Origin: an uncultured Parabacteroides sp.
GTDB lineage: Bacteria > Bacteroidota > Bacteroidia > Bacteroidales > Tannerellaceae
Length of the DNA: 64,000 bases
Direction of reading: 5' to 3'
NCBI GenBank assembly: GCA_949296075.1
Contig: CASFNG010000006.1
Span: 186,001 to 250,000, forward strand
The notes under the pieces were generated by a model. It saw nothing but the letters and a program-made list of their open reading frames with translations, searched no databases and was not told where the DNA came from. Positions within the stretch are counted from its first letter, which is position 1. Every line of letters starts with the position of its first letter. Both the position numbers and the translations under genes were made by a program. Below, in pieces: positions 34,633-43,768 of the stretch.

Positions 34633-35541
34633 TCACTTATAGTCTTTACGCATGGAGACCTGCTTTTCCGTAGGGAAGTCAGAAGGAACCTTCAAGGTAA
34701 CCTTACCGGTCGCGGCCCACTCCGCCCCTCTTAGCAAAGTTATCTGGAAGCCCGCGCACTGCATGGCTACGTTATTTTCCACATTCTCCCCGGCATGTCC
34801 CAACATGGTATGGAAGATCCGGGCTTTCCCGTAATCCACCGTAAAGATCAGCGGCTCCTCCCGACCGGAACCTCCGGTCTCTTTATCCGAATAGGCGGTA
34901 TAGAGGCAGTCCTTGATGTTGCCCGGCCCGCGCATACATCCATACAACTCGTCTTGCGCATGAAGCCATTTATGGGGAAGCCCCTTCATGATCGGGTGAT
35001 CCTGCGTACGGGCATTCATGACAAACTCATGCTGCCTTCCGTGAGCCCCGCCGATCCCGGCTGAGCTATCCTTAACCAACTTGCCGTCTTTCCAGTAAAC
35101 ATACGGGCCAGCCTTCTCATCACGGTCGCCCCAGCCTCCCAAGGCACAAATCTTATTATAGGCAGGCCAATCCGGAAAGGCGTTATCCGCGGCATGATAG
35201 ATCACGACACCGCCACCATCTTCCACATACTTCAGGAAACGGCGGTTCGTCTCCTCCGGCCAGGCATCCCCATTATAATCCAGGACAACCAGATCGTAAG
35301 GGGCAAAGTCCAAGACGAACCCGGACATATCCTGCCCGGATTCCGGAGATATAGCGAAATCGACAGTAAAACGTCCGGAGTTTTCCAGGATTTGCTTGAT
35401 TACCACGTGGCTGACTTTCCAATTATGATTGTTTTGCCCGGTGATCAACAAGGTCTTTATCGGTTTACGGGCAGACAAGCCACATACGACGCAAAGCGCG
35501 GCGATGAGGAAAAATAGTCTCCTAAATGATAGATGTTTCAT
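34633..35541 (-). CDS. Exported ThuA-domain protein
   Basis: 302 residues with a signal peptide (1-24, ending LSARK). The ThuA (trehalose utilisation) glutamine-amidotransferase-like domain covers the rest: LLITGQNNHNWK near 31-42, DLVVLDYNGDAWPE near 83-96, GGGVVIYHAADNAFPDW near 109-125 and FHTMLGHAGENVEN near 238-251. ThuA proteins are thought to process oxidised (3-keto) sugars; in Bacteroidales they are usually periplasmic. It begins 24 bases after the ROK kinase stop, so both genes form one operon and the kinase may phosphorylate the sugar released (inference). Confidence 0.85.
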   Translation of the reverse strand: MKHLSFRRLFFLIAALCVVCGLSARKPIKTLLITGQNNHNWKVSHVVIKQILENSGRFTVDFAISPESGQDMSGFVLDFAPYDLVVLDYNGDAWPEETNRRFLKYVEDGGGVVIYHAADNAFPDWPAYNKICALGGWGDRDEKAGPYVYWKDGKLVKDSSAGIGGAHGRQHEFVMNARTQDHPIMKGLPHKWLHAQDELYGCMRGPGNIKDCLYTAYSDKETGGSGREEPLIFTVDYGKARIFHTMLGHAGENVENNVAMQCAGFQITLLRGAEWAATGKVTLKVPSDFPTEKQVSMRKDYK

Positions 35542-35565
35542 GGTATCGTTGTTTAAAAAGGTGTT

Positions 35566-36432
35566 TTATCTGTCATAACAGAGCGAGGCCGCCCCGAACA
35601 ATCCGGGATTCTCGATCGTGGAGAAGAAAATCTTCAGGTTCTTGACCGAGTTCGGATAGGCGAAATCCTTCAAGTTCTCATGCATACTTTCCTCGAACAG
35701 GGAATGGGCCGCGGTGACAGACCCGCCAAACACGATCATCTCCGGATCGACAGCGAACATGACGATCTTGATAGCCGCCGCGATATGCACGCCCAATTGC
35801 CGGTAAGCCTCCAATGCCTGCTCGTCGTTACGCAAGGCACGTGCGTACATCTCCTTGCCATCCACGCCCCAGACGTGCATGAAATAGGAGCCGCTACAGT
35901 AATATTCCAGGATCTTCCCCTCGTAAGGGATCATGCCGAACTCACCCGATCCGCAATTCGCGTCGTTCAATAGCTTACCGTTCTGGATGATACCTCCGCC
36001 CAATCCCGTGCCCAAGGTCAGTCCAACGAAATTGTCGAAGTCTTTCCCGACCCCGAATATCCGTTCTCCCAAGGCGAAACAATTCGCGTCATTGTCCACA
36101 TATACCGGCACGGAGAAGCGCTTCTCCAAGATGTCGCGCAGGTGAACCTCCTCCCAATGCGGGATATTCACCGCGTTATACACGATCCCGTTCTTACGGT
36201 CCACCACGCTGGGCACGCCGATGCCGATCGCCGTCACCCGATCGTCCCATACCGAGCGGATCACCTCGATCAGGGCATCCAAAGTTTCCTCACACGTTTG
36301 CGCGTTCTTTGGGGTAGGCGCGCTATATTGCGCCACTAAGCGATTTCCCTCTATACGGCCTGCACGCATATTCGTGCCACCCAGATCCACGCCTATGCAG
36401 ACGTTCTCTGGCGTTAATCTCAAGTCTTCCAT
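35566..36432 (-). CDS. ROK-family sugar kinase without the zinc cysteine motif
   Basis: 288 residues with the ROK ATP-binding start GVDLGGTNMRAGRIEG (14-29) and VGLTLGTGLGGGIIQNGKLL near 131-150. The catalytic aspartate is in DNDANCFALGE (about 107-117). After GEFGMIPYEGK, where most ROK kinases have CxCGxxGCxE for zinc, this protein reads ILEYYCSGSYFM, so the zinc site is missing. Known ROK kinases act on glucose, fructose, allose, N-acetylmannosamine or GlcNAc. Substrate unknown; pairing with ThuA points to a product of that pathway. Confidence 0.87.
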   Translation of the reverse strand: MEDLRLTPENVCIGVDLGGTNMRAGRIEGNRLVAQYSAPTPKNAQTCEETLDALIEVIRSVWDDRVTAIGIGVPSVVDRKNGIVYNAVNIPHWEEVHLRDILEKRFSVPVYVDNDANCFALGERIFGVGKDFDNFVGLTLGTGLGGGIIQNGKLLNDANCGSGEFGMIPYEGKILEYYCSGSYFMHVWGVDGKEMYARALRNDEQALEAYRQLGVHIAAAIKIVMFAVDPEMIVFGGSVTAAHSLFEESMHENLKDFAYPNSVKNLKIFFSTIENPGLFGAASLCYDR

Positions 36433-36453
36433 ACGTTACGAATTCTTTTTTCG

Positions 36454-36461
36454 CAAAGCTA
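36454..36461 (-). promoter_or_regulatory. -7 element of the ROK-ThuA operon
   Basis: Minus strand TAGCTTTG, 21 bases before the ATG, preceded by a T-rich stretch. Confidence 0.45.
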
Positions 36462-36518
36462 ACAAAAAAATCCGTCTTCTCACAGATAGGCTCAAACATA
36501 AGGGCTCAAGAGGGTAAA

Positions 36519-36567
36519 AACATAAAGAAGGCCCCTTCACCCATCCGGAGAATAGATGAAGGGGCCT
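36519..36567 (-). terminator. Terminator of the AspT/YidE-type transporter gene
   Basis: AGGCCCCTTCA (36529-36539) pairs exactly with TGAAGGGGCCT (36557-36567); the minus-strand continuation is T-rich (CTTTATGTTTTT). Confidence 0.75.
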
Positions 36568-36597
36568 CCCTGATATATCTTCCTTACGCCGCTTGGC

Positions 36598-38274
36598 TTA
36601 CGCGAAGAACAAGATCAGCAACTGCGCGGTCAAGACCCGCAAGAACATGGTCAGCGGATAGACCGTGGCGTAACCTACCGCGGGAGCGTCATTACCAGCG
36701 GTGGCGTTCGAGTAGGCCAACGCTGGCGGATCGGTCGTACTTCCGGCGATCAATCCCATCAACGTGAAGTAATTGACCTTATAGAAATAGCGCCCTATAC
36801 AGCCGATAATCAGCAGAGGCACGGTAGTGATGATAAAGCCGTAGCCAATCCAGGCGAAACCTCCATTATTCACGATGGTATCCACGAAGCCATCGCCCGC
36901 GCTCAAGCCCACGCAAGCCAAGAACAGAGTGATTCCGATCTCGCGCAACATGAAGTTAGCGCTCTGGGTCGTATAGGTAATCAGCTTATAGTGGTACCCG
37001 AAACGGCTGATCAGGATCGATACGACCAGCGGACCTCCCGCCAACCCCAACTTGACAGGCTGGGGAATCCCCGGGATCGTGATAGGGATACTTCCCAATA
37101 CGATACCTAAGGCGATACCGACGAAAATGGTGATCAGGTTAGGCTCGTTCAAGCGCTTCATCGAGTTGCCCAGCACCTTCTCCACGTTGGACACAGCGGT
37201 TTCCGTACCGACCACGTTCACGCGGTCGCCCACCTGCAAGGTCAACCCCGGCGTAGCCACCAAGTCCACGCCGGCGCGGTTGATGCGGGTAATGTTGATC
37301 CCGTATAATTTCCGGAGCTTCAATTGCCCGAGCTTCTTACCATTCAGCTCCGGCTTCGTGATCAGGATACGCCGGTTGACGAACTGGCTCTCCATCCGGA
37401 TCCACTGCTTACGCTCCATATCGATCTCCTCGCCGATAAAGGTCTTCACGGATTCAGCGTCTTGCTCGGTCGTGATCACGAAAATCTTATCCGACTCATG
37501 CAGCACGGTATTGGCGGAAGCGATCTCTATCTGCTTGTTGTCGAAGCGCCATACCCTGGAGACCACGAAGTCGAGATGCTCCATCAAGCCGGACAACTCG
37601 CCGATCGTCTTTCCGAAAACGGCCGGGTTCTTCACGACCAAGGAGATCGGTTTCGCCTCATTCGCGTGAGAAGCCTCCTCCTTGTTCAAGTCCTCGTTCT
37701 CCTTATCGAAATTCACCCGGAACACATAGCGCACGAATATGATGGAAAGGATGATACCGATGACACCCAACGGATAAGCCACCGCGTATCCCAAGGCGAT
37801 CGTATTGTCAGAGACGCCATACATATCAGAGAAAGCCTGCTGCGCGGCACCCAAGCCGGGCGTGTTCGTCACGGCCCCCGACAAGATACCTACCATCGTC
37901 GGCATCGGTATACCTGTCACGTAATGCAGGATAATGGCGATAGCCACACCGAGAAATACGATCCCGCAGGCCAGCATATTCAACGTGATCCCCCCTTGCT
38001 TGAAGGAAGAGAAAAAGCCCGGCCCCACTTGCATACCGACCGAGTAAACGAACAAGATCAATCCGAACTCCTTGAAAAAGTGAATCACGTTATGATTGAT
38101 CGTCAGGCCGAAATGACCTAAGATAATACCTACAAACAGCACTAAGGTAATGCCAAGCGAGATCCCAAAAACCTTGATCTTCCCCAGCTGAATACCCACA
38201 GCGATGACGAAAGACAGCAAAAGGATGGAATGGCCTATACCTTCTCCCCATACTAACTCGTTAATCCAATCCAT
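36598..38274 (-). CDS. AspT/YidE-family transporter with two RCK_C domains
   Basis: 558 residues from the Met at 38274 ([18 protein letters not shown]); the longer frame to 38328 extends past the promoter and is rejected. Two membrane halves of about five or six segments flank a cytosolic middle (about 195-370) containing two RCK_C/TrkA_C domains ([40 protein letters not shown]). Repeated signatures [13 protein letters not shown] (about 142-154) and [13 protein letters not shown] (near 520) identify the AspT/YidE antiporter family, whose known members exchange aspartate/alanine or dicarboxylates. Substrate and coupling unknown; RCK_C domains imply ligand control. Inner membrane. Confidence 0.9.
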   Translation of the reverse strand: MDWINELVWGEGIGHSILLLSFVIAVGIQLGKIKVFGISLGITLVLFVGIILGHFGLTINHNVIHFFKEFGLILFVYSVGMQVGPGFFSSFKQGGITLNMLACGIVFLGVAIAIILHYVTGIPMPTMVGILSGAVTNTPGLGAAQQAFSDMYGVSDNTIALGYAVAYPLGVIGIILSIIFVRYVFRVNFDKENEDLNKEEASHANEAKPISLVVKNPAVFGKTIGELSGLMEHLDFVVSRVWRFDNKQIEIASANTVLHESDKIFVITTEQDAESVKTFIGEEIDMERKQWIRMESQFVNRRILITKPELNGKKLGQLKLRKLYGINITRINRAGVDLVATPGLTLQVGDRVNVVGTETAVSNVEKVLGNSMKRLNEPNLITIFVGIALGIVLGSIPITIPGIPQPVKLGLAGGPLVVSILISRFGYHYKLITYTTQSANFMLREIGITLFLACVGLSAGDGFVDTIVNNGGFAWIGYGFIITTVPLLIIGCIGRYFYKVNYFTLMGLIAGSTTDPPALAYSNATAGNDAPAVGYATVYPLTMFLRVLTAQLLILFFA

Positions 38275-38315
38275 GCAAAAACCTTTAAAAAACCTATTAC
38301 CTATTAATAATGGCG

Positions 38316-38346
38316 CAAAGTTAGGCATTTACTTTGTGTTTTACAA
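38316..38346 (-). promoter_or_regulatory. Promoter of the AspT/YidE gene
   Basis: Minus strand TTG, 20 bases, TAACTTTG. It overlaps the divergent cyclophilin promoter by 14 bases and rules out the upstream start codon. Confidence 0.6.
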
Positions 38347-38363
38347 CATAACGTTTATATTTA
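38333..38363 (+). promoter_or_regulatory. Promoter of the cyclophilin gene
   Basis: TTTG, 19 bases, TATATTTA (last base off consensus), 20 bases before the ATG. Confidence 0.55.
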
Positions 38364-38383
38364 CGTTTTAAAAATCAACGCAT

Positions 38384-39187
38384 ATGAAAAAACTTTCTTG
38401 CACATTCTGGCTCTTTTTTCTAAGTGCCTCATTCTCTTTCGCTCAACAGGACACGGCGGTCATCAAGACGAACGTCGGCACAATGAAAGCCATCCTATAT
38501 GACGATGTCCCCAACCATACCCGCACGTTCGTGGAACGAGCGAGACGAGGCGACTTCGACGGGACCTTGTTTACCCGCGTCTTGCCCGAATTCATGATCC
38601 AGGGAGGAGCCCCGGACTCGAGGAACGCCCCGGCTGGCGCGAGGTGCGGGTTCGGGGATCGCTCCGCCGAGATACCGCCCGAGTTCAACGATAAGTATTT
38701 CCATAAGCGAGGTGTCTTGGCGGCTCCCCGACAGCCGGACGACGTGAACCCGCAAAAGAAGTCGGACATGTCGCAATTCTTCATCGTGCAAGGAAAGATT
38801 TACCGGGAGACCGAGCTGGATACATTGGAGCGTGTGGCCAATTATCCCGCCCGCCAGAAGGCGTTAAAGGAGTTCTACGTACCCGTCCGGGCAGAGTTGA
38901 GCATGATTAAGATAAGTAATCGGCGGGAATATATAAAAAGACTGCGAGGGATTAACGAAAAGATCGACTCCGTTATCCGGGCGACTCCCGGGCATCTATT
39001 GTTCACCAAGGAACAGCGAGAGGCCTATACGACCGTCGGCGGATGCCACCACCTGGATGGCGCCTACACGATCTTCGGGGAACTGATAGAAGGGTTCGAC
39101 GTATTGGACAAGATAGCCAACCAGCCGAGAGACGCGTACGACCGTCCCAAGAAGGACATCCGCATCCAAAGCGTAACCATCGAATAA
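38384..39187 (+). CDS. Periplasmic cyclophilin-type peptidyl-prolyl isomerase with insertion
   Basis: 267 residues with a signal peptide (1-20, SFSFAQ). The cyclophilin core is split: the first part has TFVERARRGDFDGTLFTRV and the active-site segment EFMIQGGAP (about 67-75) plus SQFFIVQG (about 127-134), the last part has YTTVGGCHHLDGAYTIFGEL (about 219-238). Between them about 80 residues, charged and probably helical (RQKALKEFYVPVRAEL, EYIKRLRGINEKID), have no counterpart in E. coli PpiA. The catalytic arginine of the FxxRxxxxFMIQGG motif is present as FTRVLPEFMIQGG. It would assist folding of periplasmic and outer-membrane proteins. The DUF6483-like gene begins 12 bases after the stop. Confidence 0.9.
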   Translation: MKKLSCTFWLFFLSASFSFAQQDTAVIKTNVGTMKAILYDDVPNHTRTFVERARRGDFDGTLFTRVLPEFMIQGGAPDSRNAPAGARCGFGDRSAEIPPEFNDKYFHKRGVLAAPRQPDDVNPQKKSDMSQFFIVQGKIYRETELDTLERVANYPARQKALKEFYVPVRAELSMIKISNRREYIKRLRGINEKIDSVIRATPGHLLFTKEQREAYTTVGGCHHLDGAYTIFGELIEGFDVLDKIANQPRDAYDRPKKDIRIQSVTIE

Positions 39188-39199
39188 CAAAGATATTAT

Positions 39200-39601
39200 A
39201 TGCTGAAAAGAGATTTTATCATGGTGCAGATCGAGGAGCTGGGCAAGGTGATCGCCCAGCTTGTCCTCAACCGCAATTCTAACGACGGGGCCCGTAAGAA
39301 TCCGGAGCTGATCCAGTCGGTTTACACCTCCTTGAAGATAGACAGCCCGCTCCTCATGAAGACTTCCGCCGAGGAGCTGCGGAAAATACTCGACCGCGAC
39401 GACGCTTGCGGGTTACAGCGCATGGAGCTGGCCGCAAAGACATTGATGGAGGAGAGTTATCTCGCTCCCGAGCCCCGGGAGATGCTTGCCAAGGCCAAGG
39501 AGTTACTGGAGTACGTCCAACGCAACGACAGCACCTTCTCGTGGGAGCGAGTCACTTTATTAGAAGAGATCAGCCTTATCGAATCGGCTGTGGATCAGTA
39601 G
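39200..39601 (+). CDS. Small helical protein, DUF6483-like
   Basis: 133 residues, soluble and predominantly helical by composition, without signal peptide, cysteine clusters or catalytic motif. The opening MLKRDFIMVQIEELGKVIAQ and the repeated short helices (LLMKTSAEELRKILDRDDAC, PREMLAKAKELLEYVQ) resemble DUF6483, a TPR-like family of unknown function; I give this from memory and with modest confidence. It is cotranscribed with the cyclophilin gene (12-base gap). Its last 26 bases overlap the last codons of the convergent GH43 gene. Confidence 0.7.
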   Translation: MLKRDFIMVQIEELGKVIAQLVLNRNSNDGARKNPELIQSVYTSLKIDSPLLMKTSAEELRKILDRDDACGLQRMELAAKTLMEESYLAPEPREMLAKAKELLEYVQRNDSTFSWERVTLLEEISLIESAVDQ

Positions 39602-40709
39602 TAGGCCCATCCACCGTCAACCGGCCGTTCTCGTCGATACGCATCTTGTCGATAAACACGACACGTTCGTCACCTGTCGCTTGGGTGCGGCCATGATAGA
39701 CGCAGTACATTTGCTTCCCGTCTTTCGACCACGTGACGCTATTGTGGCCTGTCCCGGTCACGATACCGCCTTTCTCCACGTTTTTCTCGAGCACCGGGTT
39801 GTTCGCCGCCTTCACGAACGGCCCAAGCGGGTCCCTTGAAACGGCATACCCTACCGCATAGTTCGCCCCGCCGAAGAAATTCGCCGAGTACATCATGTAG
39901 TACAGGCTATCCACCCGTAGCGTGAAAGAACCCTCCGTCCAGCGGCGTCCCACCTCTCCTTGGGTAACCGACCGGCTCTCCCACTCACTTTGAGGATCAT
40001 CCAGCTTCACGGGCGGACGCAACAGAAGCACCGGTTCCCCGATCACGGCGGTCAGGTCCGGCGAGACCTCCACGCCATAGATCCAACTCTCCTCCACGGA
40101 ATCGAACAGGCCCTTCTTCCGCGCCTCCTCTGCCACCTCGCTTTCTACCGGATGCTTATAGCAGCAACGGGAATAATACAAGTAGGTACGTCCCTCGGCA
40201 TCCTCCACCAAATTGCCATCGATGATCGGGTATCCCGGATCGAACAGCGGCTTGTCCGAGAGTTCCTTGAAAGGTCCTGTCGGATGGTCGGCGACCGCCA
40301 CGCCAATCCGGAAATTCTCCTCCTCATGAGTGGGATTATGCCGCCAATCCGCGCTAAACAACATATAGAACTTCCCGTTCCGCTCATAAACCTCAGGCGC
40401 CCAGAAGTTGGCAACCGCCCACGAATCCGGCGTATTGCCCCTATACACCTGCCCTTCTGGCTTCCAATTCACCAGATCGTCCGATGAATACGCGCAGAAT
40501 CCGTCGACCGCCCCCGCGCCTGTCCCATACATATAATAACGGCCATCGGAAGCCAATAACACATAAGGGTCTCCGAATTTAACGGGTAACGGGTTCTGAT
40601 AGGTCAATTCCCCCTTCTCCTCCGCGGCTTTCTTACCCGTACATCCCACTTGTAACGACAAAAGGGCGATCAAGCCATACATGATCGCCCTATCCTTCCT
40701 CATTCTCAT
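39576..40709 (-). CDS. Glycoside hydrolase family 43 lipoprotein
   Basis: 377 residues with a lipoprotein signal (lipobox LQVGC, C23). The five-bladed beta-propeller of GH43 is shown by its three acidic residues: base Asp47 in KFGDPYVLL, pKa-modulating Asp164 in IDGNLVED and acid Glu259 in RRWTEGSFTL. FWAPEVYERNGKFYMLFSA (103-120) is the typical second blade. Family members remove arabinose or xylose from plant polysaccharides; substrate not resolved. It is the last of four minus-strand genes starting with the asparaginase, 15 bases after the FAD dehydrogenase. No terminator is visible, because its end overlaps the convergent gene. Confidence 0.93.
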   Translation of the reverse strand: MRMRKDRAIMYGLIALLSLQVGCTGKKAAEEKGELTYQNPLPVKFGDPYVLLASDGRYYMYGTGAGAVDGFCAYSSDDLVNWKPEGQVYRGNTPDSWAVANFWAPEVYERNGKFYMLFSADWRHNPTHEEENFRIGVAVADHPTGPFKELSDKPLFDPGYPIIDGNLVEDAEGRTYLYYSRCCYKHPVESEVAEEARKKGLFDSVEESWIYGVEVSPDLTAVIGEPVLLLRPPVKLDDPQSEWESRSVTQGEVGRRWTEGSFTLRVDSLYYMMYSANFFGGANYAVGYAVSRDPLGPFVKAANNPVLEKNVEKGGIVTGTGHNSVTWSKDGKQMYCVYHGRTQATGDERVVFIDKMRIDENGRLTVDGPTTDPQPIR

Positions 40710-40724
40710 TGTATATTCTCATTT

Positions 40725-42338
40725 TTAAGATAAAACCTGCACCCCTAAAAACGCGGCGACACCTTCCGCGCAATGCTCACCGTCGATAGCGGCCGAGACG
40801 ATCCCTCCCGCATAACCGGCACCTTCCCCGCACGGGAATAATCCCTTGACCGAGACGTGCTGGCAACTTTCCCGGTCGCGCAAGATACGCACCGGGGCTG
40901 ATGTACGAGTCTCCACCCCGATCAAAGCAGCCTCATTCGTCAGGAATCCTTTGGAAACCTTACCGAAATAGCGGAATCCGTCCCGCAAACGATCTGTCAC
41001 GAAGCCCGGCATCCAAAAATGCAGAGGAGAAGCCAGCAATCCCGGCGTATAGGAAGATTCAGGCAGATCGAACGAGTTCTTTCCTCGAACAAAGTCATCC
41101 ATCCGTTGGGCGGGCGCCGTTTGACGCATATTCCCATTTAGCCAACAAATCTCCTCCAGCCATTCCTGAAAAGCCATCAAAGCCAATGGAGAATCCGCCC
41201 GTACTTTTTCTCCATTCCGACAAGTAAGTTCCTCTTTCCCCGTCAAAGCCGTGAAATCCTCCGGATGGATCTCCACGACCATCCCGGAATTAGCCCAACG
41301 AGAACCTCGGTTCGAGGGAGACATCCCATTGACCACGACCTGCCTTGGGCCACTGGCCGCGGGAACCACAAAACCTCCCGGACACATGCAGAAGGAATAC
41401 ACGCCACGACCTCCCGCCTGTGTCACGAAACTGTACTCAGCGGCCGGAAGATATTTCCCTCGCCCCTCTTTATTATGATACTGGATTTGGTCGATCAGAT
41501 GTTGCGGATGTTCCAAACGTACGCCAACAGCGATTCCTTTCGCCTCAATCTGGATCTGCCGCTCATATAGATAATGATAGACATCCCGGGCAGAATGTCC
41601 CGTAGCCAGGATAACCGGGCCATAAAACACCTGACCTTTATTGGTCTCAATCCCAATGACTTCATTATCTCGCATGACAAAAGCATCCATTCGAGTCTCG
41701 AAATGAACCTCACCCCCGCAACTTTTGATCCGTTCACGCATATTCTCAATCACACGTGGGAGCTTATCTGTCCCGATATGAGGATGAGCATCCGACAAGA
41801 TGGAGGGACTCGCTCCATGCTGGCAGAAGATATTCAGGATTTTCTCCACCGATCCCCTCTTCTTGCTGCGGGTATATAGTTTCCCGTCCGAATAAGCACC
41901 GGCACCTCCCTCTCCAAAACTGTAATTTGACTCCCCGTTCACCTGATGATCCCGGCTGATCAAGGCAATATCCTTCTTACGTTCCCGCACATCTTTCCCA
42001 CGTTCCACGATGATCGGGCGCAATCCCAACTCGATCAAGCGCAAAGCGGCAAACAACCCTCCGGGACCTGCACCTACCACGATGACCGGCTTCCCGTCAG
42101 ATACATCCCGATAGTCAATCGAGAGATACTCAGGCCCTGTCGGGATCTCATCGACGAACGCACGTAACTTCAGGTTCACGAATACGGTACGCTGACGAGC
42201 ATCTATCGAACGCTTCAGCACACGGACAGCCTCAATACGGGCTATATCTTCCCCTATCTCACGAGCGACGACCTTCTTGAGGGCCTGCTCATTAATCGCC
42301 TCTTCCGGTAAAATCCGGAGTTGTAGCTCCTTTATCAT
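40725..42338 (-). CDS. FAD-dependent dehydrogenase (COG2509 type)
   Basis: 537 residues. An N-terminal domain of about 80 residues (MIKELQLRILPEEAINEQAL) precedes the dinucleotide fold VIVVGAGPGGLFAALRL (85-101, GxGxxG at 89-94) and the E of the second strand (IIVERGKDV). Further family features are GEGGAGAYSDGKLYTR near 148-163, ATGHSARDVYH near 253 and the C-terminal LFPCGEGAGYAGGIVSAAIDG (split here as CGEGAGYAGGI and SAAIDGEHCAEG). Homologues are widespread in anaerobes, flavin-binding, cytoplasmic and of unknown substrate; no transmembrane segment. It lies between radA (30 bases) and the GH43 gene. Confidence 0.9.
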   Translation of the reverse strand: MIKELQLRILPEEAINEQALKKVVAREIGEDIARIEAVRVLKRSIDARQRTVFVNLKLRAFVDEIPTGPEYLSIDYRDVSDGKPVIVVGAGPGGLFAALRLIELGLRPIIVERGKDVRERKKDIALISRDHQVNGESNYSFGEGGAGAYSDGKLYTRSKKRGSVEKILNIFCQHGASPSILSDAHPHIGTDKLPRVIENMRERIKSCGGEVHFETRMDAFVMRDNEVIGIETNKGQVFYGPVILATGHSARDVYHYLYERQIQIEAKGIAVGVRLEHPQHLIDQIQYHNKEGRGKYLPAAEYSFVTQAGGRGVYSFCMCPGGFVVPAASGPRQVVVNGMSPSNRGSRWANSGMVVEIHPEDFTALTGKEELTCRNGEKVRADSPLALMAFQEWLEEICWLNGNMRQTAPAQRMDDFVRGKNSFDLPESSYTPGLLASPLHFWMPGFVTDRLRDGFRYFGKVSKGFLTNEAALIGVETRTSAPVRILRDRESCQHVSVKGLFPCGEGAGYAGGIVSAAIDGEHCAEGVAAFLGVQVLS

Positions 42339-42368
42339 ATCTATCTACTTAAAGCAAGGGAAGAAACA

Positions 42369-43739
42369 TCAGCCAAACAACTGACGAAATGCCTCCTCTA
42401 CCTTCTTCACTTGCACGATTTGTATCTTGCTCTTTCCGGCATCAAAACCTTTCAAGTTGTTGTACGGGATAATAACCCGTGAGAATCCCAACTTCTCGGC
42501 CTCCATGATACGTTGCTCGATCCGGTTGACCGGACGAATCTCTCCCGACAATCCTACCTCTCCAGCCACACAAACTCCCGGCTCGATGCTTATATCCAGA
42601 CTGGAAGAGAGGATCGCGCTGATCACGGCCAAGTCGATCGCCGGATCATTCACCTTCAAGCCTCCGGCAATATTCAGGAACACATCTTTCTGGATCAGCT
42701 TGAAACCAGCCCGTTTCTCCAACACAGCCAGCAACATATTCATGCGCCGCAGGTCGAACCCCGTAGCGCTTCGCTGCGGCGTGCCATAAACAGCGGAGCT
42801 TACCAACGCCTGTGTCTCAATCAAGAACGGGCGTATTCCCTCAATAGCGGCGGCGATCGTCACTCCGCTCAGCCCTTCATGATTCTGGGTCAGCAGCAAC
42901 TCCGAGGGATTGCTCACCTCCCGAAGCCCATCCTGACGCATCTCATAAATGCCCAATTCCGCCGTACTGCCGAAACGGTTCTTGATGCTCCGCAAAATAC
43001 GGTACATATAATGCTGGTCTCCCTCGAATTGCAAGACCGTATCGACGATATGCTCCAGCACCTTCGGTCCGGCGATGCTTCCCTCCTTGTTGATATGCCC
43101 GATCAACAAGACCGGGACCCCGCTCTCCTTAGCGTACTTCAAGATAGCGGCGCTGCACTCGCGCACCTGGGAGACACTGCCGGGCGACGACTCCACCACC
43201 TCCGTGAAGATCGTCTGTATAGAGTCTATAACCAATAAGTCTGGCTGAATGTTCGCGGCTTGCGCGAATATCTGTTCTAAATGGGTCTCGCAGAGGACAA
43301 AACAATTCGGGTTATCATGCGACAGACGATCCGCCCGCAACTTCAATTGACGGCTGCTCTCCTCGCCCGACACGTATAAGGTTCGCAAGCCTGGCAGACG
43401 CAACACGGTCTGCAAGACCAAGGTCGATTTACCTATTCCCGGCTCTCCTCCCAGCAAAACCAAGGAGCCCTTCACCAAGCCTCCGCCCAATACCCGATTC
43501 AACTCGGCGTCGCGCAGATCGATGCGAGCCTCCTCTGTCGCCTCGATGTCGCGCAGCAACACCGGACGCACTTTCTTATCTTCCGGAAATCCGGGCATCG
43601 GTCGTTTAGCGACCGGTTCTTTCGCCACGATCTCCTCCACATACGTATTCCACTCTCCACAGTTCGGGCATTTTCCAAGCCATTTAGGGGAGTCGGCGCC
43701 ACAGTTGGAGCAGACATACACCGTCTTAGTCTTAGCCAT
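42369..43739 (-). CDS. radA: DNA repair protein RadA
   Basis: 456 residues, usual length. N-terminal zinc finger C10, C13, C24, C27 (YVCSNCG and GKCPNCGEW); RecA-like ATPase with Walker A GEPGIGKST (98-106); the RadA-specific KNRFG motif at 253-257; C-terminal Lon-protease-like domain (about 285-456) with DPAIDLAVISAILSS and GEVGLSGEIRPV. It promotes branch migration of recombination intermediates. Upstream, 29 bases away on the same strand, is the asparaginase gene. Confidence 0.97.
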   Translation of the reverse strand: MAKTKTVYVCSNCGADSPKWLGKCPNCGEWNTYVEEIVAKEPVAKRPMPGFPEDKKVRPVLLRDIEATEEARIDLRDAELNRVLGGGLVKGSLVLLGGEPGIGKSTLVLQTVLRLPGLRTLYVSGEESSRQLKLRADRLSHDNPNCFVLCETHLEQIFAQAANIQPDLLVIDSIQTIFTEVVESSPGSVSQVRECSAAILKYAKESGVPVLLIGHINKEGSIAGPKVLEHIVDTVLQFEGDQHYMYRILRSIKNRFGSTAELGIYEMRQDGLREVSNPSELLLTQNHEGLSGVTIAAAIEGIRPFLIETQALVSSAVYGTPQRSATGFDLRRMNMLLAVLEKRAGFKLIQKDVFLNIAGGLKVNDPAIDLAVISAILSSSLDISIEPGVCVAGEVGLSGEIRPVNRIEQRIMEAEKLGFSRVIIPYNNLKGFDAGKSKIQIVQVKKVEEAFRQLFG

Positions 43740-43768
43740 TCTTATCTTTTATCCTTTCCAAACATTCA

